Below, in pieces: positions 36,901 through 45,300 of a stretch of 64,000 bases of DNA; position 1 is the first letter of the stretch, and each line of letters starts with the position of its first letter. The stretch is taken from positions 12,212,540-12,276,539 of the forward strand of contig JABBOT010000001.1 of NCBI GenBank assembly GCA_016165875.1. The letters are read 5' to 3'. The translations under genes and the position numbers were made by a program. The notes beneath the pieces were generated by a model that worked only from the letters and a program-made list of their open reading frames with translations, ran no database searches and was not told the DNA's origin. The DNA comes from Acanthopleura granulata (lineage: Eukaryota; Mollusca; Polyplacophora; Chitonida; Chitonidae).

Positions 36901-39900
36901 AATGGACATACCTGATATCGCCATAGTGGGTAAAGTAATAGTTCATGAAACCTTCACTTCGGCTGATCTCTGGGCTTGAGAGCTGAAAACAAAGGGCCAA
37001 TCAATATGTCAGTGATGAATTCACAAGACTGACGGCTCAAGAATTATAATGTTATTTGGTTGTTTTGGTTGTTCATTGGACGAACCCCTCAAAAGTATAT
37101 TAATATTTTGGGCACCTTACATACCTTTTCCACCAGCAGGTCTTCACACAGCTTGTTCTCAGCTGTCCCCAGGTTAACAACGCCCTGTGCAACACAGAAA
37201 CAATTACACTGTTTAAAAGCTCATACTACGCTTATGTAGGTTATGGTCAATTTACTGATTGAAGCAATAGCAATTGTTCAAAATAACGAGTGTTTAACAG
37301 TGTGGATTATAGAACCACTGTAGTAAGTAGGATTACAAGTACTGAATGTCACGCTCAGGCAGTTAGCTGGAGAGCTCGGGTTTACAGTGAGGGACGAATA
37401 TTGACAAGTACACACAGTCAGGGGTACACAAGTAATGACAAGTGCACACAGTCAGGGGTACACGAGTAATGACAAGTACACACAGTCAGGGGTACACGAG
37501 TAATGACAAGTGCACACAGTCAGGGGTACATGAGTAATGACAAGTGCACACAATCAAGGGTACACCAGTAATGACAAGTACACACAATTCTCAAACGAAT
37601 ATTGACCTGCACACATAACCAGGGGTGAGTATTCACAGGTACACACAAAGAGTTGTTATGTTATAACTGCTATGATAAAATTGCCACACATATTCAAAGG
37701 TGTGAGTGTTATCGACTGCCTTCAGATATAAATATGCCTGTTGGTTGGCACATGTGATTATTGCTATCAATCAAGTGTTGTCCATCAACTTCGGACACAG
37801 TGTACGAATGGGCTTATTGGTTAGTTGTCCTATTCAATGATGCATGAGTGTTGCCTATCAAGTTCGGACACAGTGTATTAATAAGCTTACTGGCTAGCCC
37901 TCCTCTTCAGTGGTTCATGTAAGAATAGGCATGTATTCTTTCACATAACACGTCGAAAATATGTGGTCAATAAAAACTACCCTTTCCCTTAGAGATTTAT
38001 GAATAAATTTTATCCTGAAGGAATGGATTCGCTTTCCAGGCTATAAAATGATAAATCTGCATTCTGTCAAGCGTACACTTTTAAGGTTTTAATTTTAAAT
38101 TTAAAACAATTCTTCAGTGTGCAAACGCAGGTATCATGTTAATTGGTGTGTTTAATAATTTATGCAACTGTAAACTTTGAAATATTAATTAAAATGTAAG
38201 GGTAAACGGATACCATGTCAATTTGATGTCACTCGAACATATAGTAACAAAGTGTCATTGTTTATATATGCCTGTTTTCACACTCATCTGACTACCTAAT
38301 AAACATTCACACATAGATGTGTGAAAAAACCGGTTAAAACAGTTTGTTCCGCGGTAAATTCATCTGCTCTTAAGTTGGCTGAAACATTTCCCAATGGACA
38401 ATCTCCCCAGACATCTTCCCTATGGTCAATCCCCTTAAGATACTTCCCCTAAAGAAAATCACACTAAGACATTTCCTCTACGGACAATCCCTGTAAGACA
38501 TTCCACATATCGACAACCACTTTAAGACATTTCCCGTAAGGACAGTCCCCTTATGGACAATCCCTCTAGGGCATCTCCCTTATGGACAATCCTCGTAAGA
38601 CATTTTTCCTATGAACAATTAGAGTAAGACATTTTCACTATGGACATTCTCTCTGAGACATTTCCCCTATGGAGAATCCCTCTAAGACATCTCCCGTACG
38701 GACAATGCCCCTATAACACTTCCGATATGGTCAATTCCCTTTTACGGCGTTCGCACAATGGACCACAGGAAATGTCCTTGGGGAGATTGTCCATTGGTGT
38801 ATGGGTTATTGTCACTCACCTGTGGTTTGACGTCTTTGCTGTACGGGTTATTATCACTCACCTATGGGTTGATGTCTTTGCTCTACGGGTTATTGTCACT
38901 CACCTGTGGGTTGCCGTTTTGTAGTACATGTTACTGACACTCACCAATGGGTAGATGTCTTTGCTGCACAGGTTATTGTAACTCACCTGTGGGTTGACGT
39001 CTTTGTTGTACGTGTTATTACCACTCACCTATGGGATGATGTCTTTGCTGTACGGGCAATTTTCACTCACCTGTGGGTTGGCGTCTTTGCTGAACGGGTT
39101 GCTGGCTGCGTGATCCAACCATTTGAAGAGGAAACTGGGGTTGTCGACCACTCGCCTACTCCTTCGACTCGATAAGGCCTCATGGGCAGTCTCAACCCTC
39201 TGAAAGCAGATAGTTGGGAGTTCGGTTATGTGTAGTCAGAATGCAACACTGTGTACGTGCGTAGCGGTCTGGTTTTCATCCAGGTCTTCTGTTCAGTAAG
39301 AACAAATGAGAATGGCTCCGGACAGCAGTCTTTGACTATTAAGCAAAGCAGGGTGCAACACTAGGGATAACAGGTGTCAGTTCTTACATCATTTACCTAT
39401 TATTAAGTAATTTTGTTTACTAAGATCGGTCAAAAATCACACCTATGAGTTTTAAACCTCCTGGCCTGAGGACCCGACACGATTTGTCGTGTCAACCTGT
39501 CTAATAGGACTAATCCAATGAAAATAGGACAAACCCTACTAATCCCTACTCTTCCCTACCATAGAAATTCTGTTGCAAAACGTGATAACTCGCAATGCGT
39601 TAACACGGATTATGCTTTGACACTTTTGTCCTGTTTTCTGTCGACAATTCGACGGGCTGATGCGACCAATCTTGTGGCGTGAAGGTGGGTTTACACCGCC
39701 ACATGGCATTTCAAGCTGGCCATAATATCAGTGAGGAAGGTTAAATGATGATGCGTCACCTCAGCACCGTTATATTTCGATGGAGAGCTCGCTGTACTCG
39801 ACAAAAGCAGAATACATCGAGAATAGAGCTACAAAATGGCATTCTAAAAGCTTTACTTGGGTTTTCACAGGTGTGGGTATGTGCGCGAGTTTATGCCTGT

Positions 39901-40193
39901 TGAGGTACACTACAAAGTAAGCCGTCCTCAATGTATTGCCATTTATATACAGTTCGGTTAGAGATCTGAAAGTGTAATATGTTTTTAATAACATTGTCGT
40001 TTCAAACATTGGTTGTCCTTCTTGAAAGTCCTCACATACACAAACTTAGGCTAATCCCTCAGACTTCACCAACGAGTAAATTTCATTGACTCAAAGGAAG
40101 TGGTTTTGACACGGTTAATGCACATCAATTATTGCTTTTTTGCCATTATTATTATTATTATTATTGTTGTTGTTGTTGTTGTTGTTTTTGTTT

Positions 40194-40227
<34 letters not shown>

Positions 40228-42349
40228 ACTGCTCATTTGTCACCATTATTTACTTCACCCGGTAACGTTTGTTAGAGTTTCAGAATATTTGGTGAACACT
40301 GATTAAGACTTTGGGCTGGGACTATAAGTAGCTGTGTAAGTCGGTTGTTCTGTGTATCGAGAAATCATTCAGTCAAATTTTTGAAAACATATCTTTAAAA
40401 CTGGTCATTTACTTAACGAGAGGCCTAAGAGCAAGACAAAACGAAATACATTGAAACATCCCATACAGTTCATCCTCCTGTACAAATGACATGATGGATT
40501 TCGTTATAAGAAGCAACCAAAATAACTAAAAAGTTACTGAAGAGGTCGCTGACCAAGTACCGCTTTTAATGATTATTTCTCTTCACCTTCTTTCATGACC
40601 TATATCGAGTGTCAAGCACAGGGATGTATACTCGACCCTCTGCTCTTCATTATATTTACATAAATGACATTAAGTCGTCAGATTTAATGAATATACTACT
40701 GCTTGCTGATGATACAAGTGCGCATCTATTATAGCGGATGATAACATCACCATGCTACGTGATACAATGTCTAATAGGCCGGGAAACTTAAATGAATGGC
40801 TTGTCAGTATCAGATTGATCTTATCAGTAACACAAATTTTATGCTCGCAAACCTACGGAGCCGTAAAGGTGACATGAAGAAAAAAAACTACAAACAGAAA
40901 AAATATCAACCCAAGTGTTAAAGACTCACGTATGTTTTTTTTTTTTAAATAAGTCGTGTTCACGAGATAATTGACCAATAGAAAGGCACAAGTATATCGT
41001 GAGCACGATTTAGTAAAGACCTCGAGCGTACGACATAACAGAGATGTCGAGAGCACGAGGTAATTGCTATATCGAGCGAACGACTTAGCAAAGACGTCGT
41101 GCGCACCTATATACATATATATATACACACACACACACACATTGGAAACTTTAAATACTATATTTTTTTATTACCAATATTATTCTTTTGCACCATGTCA
41201 CTTTTACGGCTCAATATAAAACTGCTCTGACAATTAATATCAAAGATATTTCCCACACTTACAGAAGGGAAAAGTAAATACCATTTTCTATTCATCAACG
41301 AACGATTAAATTGTCGATATATCTTGATATTATTCCTGTATATTTAAAGAAATATAGGGATAATATATCATAGAAAAGTGTCTCAACGTGAAAACCTTGC
41401 AAATCTATACTATTCGCTCATTTGCTTGTCTCATTTTTGGAAATGTTATATAAGGAAATGTTTTAACTGCTAATTTACTTCCACTTGTTACTCTCAGGAT
41501 TAAATTTATTTAGTTATTAGATTTTACACCGGTGTTTTACGCCGTACTCAAGAATATTCCACCTATACGACGACGGTCAGCATTATGGTGGGAGGAAACC
41601 GAACAGAACCCGGGAGAAACCCGGGCTAGTTGCTGGCGGATCTTCCCGCATACGACCGGAGAGGTAGTCAGCATGACCTGGACTTGAACTCACAGCGACG
41701 GCATTGATGGGAGGCACGGATTATAACGCTGCTCTGGCGCGCTAAAGCCTTCGGCCACGGAAGCCCCCTCAGGATTGAAGATATGCGTGCATGTCATTTG
41801 GAATGTAGCCAATAATACACCTACCGCTCTTCTGCCTAGTCAGTTGGCTATTCTGCTAATCCACAAATCTCTATACTACTTCTGTTTGTTTATACAGGAC
41901 CCTTGCAACTAGTTGGGGAATCGCCCCATGTTGGAGCAGTAGTGAGGAGTAATGCTTCCAATCCGCCAAAAACAAGAAAACCGTGCTTGAATCTAATTAT
42001 AAAGTACAGAAACTACACAATATATGTGTTTGAAACTTTGGAGTGATGTGATCTATATTTGTTTTATCAAAAGACAAAAGTAAGGTCAAAAGCAGATTTC
42101 ACTATTTTAAAGTGTTTCCCGGGGACCGTTTCCTTACCAAACTTATCTGGACATGCATATTTGATATCAGATTAGACAATTGTAAGTTATTCAAAAGTAT
42201 CATGTAGGTCCGCGCAAACATATCTTTATAGTAAGTCGAAAAAATTAAGTATTTTCGAAGGTCATAGGAACTGTACAATCACCGTCATAGGTCACAGCTT
42301 ATCTCGCTTTTCCCCTTTATTATTGCTTAACACGAGTAAGGGAAAATAT

Positions 42350-42380
<31 letters not shown>

Positions 42381-45300
42381 TTCATTTATTTATTCATTTA
42401 TTTGATGTTTTACGCCGTACTCAAGAATGTTTCACTAATACGACGGCGGCCAGCATTATGGTGGGAGGAAACCGGGAAGAGCCCGGCGGAAACCCACGAC
42501 CATTCTCTGGTAGCTGGCAGACCGGAAAATAATTAAACCGTTCGACAAACTCGTCTTTTTTCGTTTACATTTTACCAAACTGTAGATTAGCCAAGTTTCC
42601 AAAACTTAATGTAGCACAAAATATATACGTTGTTTCAACCAGCCATGTGTTAGGTGCCGGCATGTCGTAAGATTACATTAGGGGAAAGGCACCACACGTC
42701 TCAATGAATCCATCTCCTCAAACAGGCTGAACAAAAAAGGCCTGGTAATATATTCTCGATATAATTCGTGAAAATAAATTTGTTTCCAAAACAAACATAT
42801 AATAGATCCGACGCGAGGGGGACAGCCCCTCTGCGCAGAGTTACCATGTACCGTGACGAGGGCAGCCCCTCCGCGAACAGTTACTATGTGACGTGAGGAG
42901 GACAGTCGCTCTGTTCGGATTGACTACTGGTATAGCCTGACTATATGTGACGTGCCAAGGCAGACAGTCTCTATGCCAGGACAAACTACCCGTACAACAT
43001 GACGGTATAGGACGTGCCGAGGAGGACAGTCGCTCTGCCCGGATTAACTATCCCTATAGCCTGACCGTGTGTGACGTGAGGTGGATAGTCCCTCGGCGTA
43101 TGATCCGTGACGAGAACAGTCGTTCTGCCCAGAGTTACTCTGTGACGTGAGGCGGAGAGTAACTCTGCCCAGACTCACTACCCGTATACCCTACCGGTAT
43201 GTGACGTGGCGAGGCGGACAGTGGCTCTGTCCGGATTAACTACCCGTATACCCTGACCCTATGTGACGTGACGAGGCAGACAATCGATCTGCCTGGATTA
43301 ACTACCCGTATACCCTGGCTGTATGTGGCGTGCGGAGGTGGACAATTGCTCTGTCCGGATTAACTACCCGTTCACCCTCACCGTGTGTGACGTGAGGCAG
43401 ACAGTAACTCTGCCCAGAGTTACTACATGTATTTCCTGTACTACCCGTATACCCTGGCCGTATGTGACCTGCCTAGGCAGACAATCGCCCTGCCCGGATT
43501 AACTACCCGTACACCCTGACTGTATGTGATGTGAAATGGACAGTCCCTCTGTTCAGAGTTACTACCCGTATAGCCTGATCGTATGTGACGTGCCGAGGCA
43601 GACAATCGCTCTGCCTGGATAAATTACCCGTATACCCTGACCGTATGTGACTTGAGGTGGACAGTCGCTCTGGATTAACTGCCGGTAAAGCCTGGCCGTA
43701 TGTGACGAGTTACTACCCATATAGTCTGACAGCATGTGACGTGAGGCGGACAGTGGCTCTGCCCCGAGTTACTACCCGTATAGTCTGACAGCATGTGACG
43801 TGAGGCGGACAGTGGCTCTGCCCCGAGTTACTACCCGTATAGTCTGACAGCATGTGACGTGAGGCGGACAGTGGCTCTGCCCTCAATTACTACCCGTATA
43901 GTCTGACAGCATGTGACGTGAGGCGGACAGTGGCTCTGCCCTCAATTACTACCCGTATAGCCTGACTATTTGTGAGGTGAGGCGGACAATGGCTCTGCCA
44001 CGAGTTACTACTAGTATACCCTGACTATTTGTGAGGTGAGGCGGACAGTGGCTCTGCCCCGAGTTACTACTAGTATAGCCTGACTATTTGTGAGGTGAGG
44101 CGGACAGTGGCTCTGCCCCGAGTTACTACCCGTATAGTCGGATCGTTTGCGACACTAAGAGGCGGAAGTGCTAAGTAATTTCATTAAAATCCGGCAAAAA
44201 CCAGGATGCTGGATATAAACTTGAGGTGAAAAAATGGCCCACGACAAGCCTCAAACCGTTTACTGAACCGCCACAGTAATGTAAAAACTGCTGCCCGATT
44301 GCGAAAGGTCAGGCACTTTAAAACACCGATAAAAGGCATTTGTGGGTCTACAAACATACACTTTGACAGTCGCAGGCTGATGGGGTTAGAGTTTCTGCAC
44401 GTCTGTTACACAAGGCAGAGTGGGAATGTTTGTGTATATATCTGCCTAGCGACTGAAGGCATGCGGCGAACGATGGAGGTTATGTAGTATGCTCTGGTTT
44501 TTAATGATCAGCGTATTTTAAACAATAACAAAACAAAATCAACACTCTGGATATTAAAGTGAAAGACAGCACATGATCAAAGCTAAGTGTGCCAAAAAGG
44601 TTGGACGATATTATGTTTATTTCGGTAAAGTATTTTTTTCTAACAGCTACTACGACAGTGGAAACATGACATCTGACCGTGCTCCGTCGCCTAGCATGAA
44701 ACCCAACCATTCTGTCTGGGCTGTGACGTAATTGGGGAGTTTCGAGTTCGAACTCTTTTAACGTTAAAGGCAAGAAAAGTCGTACTGTACCATGTTTGGT
44801 AACTATTTCTGATTACATTTACTATAACATGGGCGTCTAAGAAAAGTTTCAAAAAAGTTAATTAGACTAGACGTACGATAGGGAGATTTAGGAGCTGTTT
44901 TTTAATTTACGATGCCCCTGATTGAAGGAGAGGTCGTTTGTGCCTCACTAACATGGCGAGACAGGTCATCGGTAAATTAAAATCAACAAAATGGCCTGAC
45001 ATTTTTGACAAATCACATGACACAGTTGAAATCTTTTTACCTTCTGCGACAAAAGAGTTCGAACTCGAAACTTCCCTATTGTGCAATGCACGGAACACTC
45101 TTATCACCTGAGACTGTTGTAAGCTGCTGGGGATGTGTTTGTAACTCAAGTATACATGTCAATTTATAACATGAAATAATCAAGAAACTTACCCCTGCCA
45201 CAACACGATGGTCTGGAAATACTTTGTAGAGTTGTTCACCCATATACTTGTTATAATTGAAACATACAACATTAAAAGAGTGTGATGTCCCTGTGTTATT

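Noticed and set aside
37395..37650. CRISPR-like regular repeats
   Set aside because: Repeats are head to tail without unique spacers, in an animal intron; minisatellite.
38640..39175. Two + strand ORFs of about 90 codons
   Set aside because: Translations of the 29-bp and 42-bp arrays, antisense to ACCS-like exon 3.
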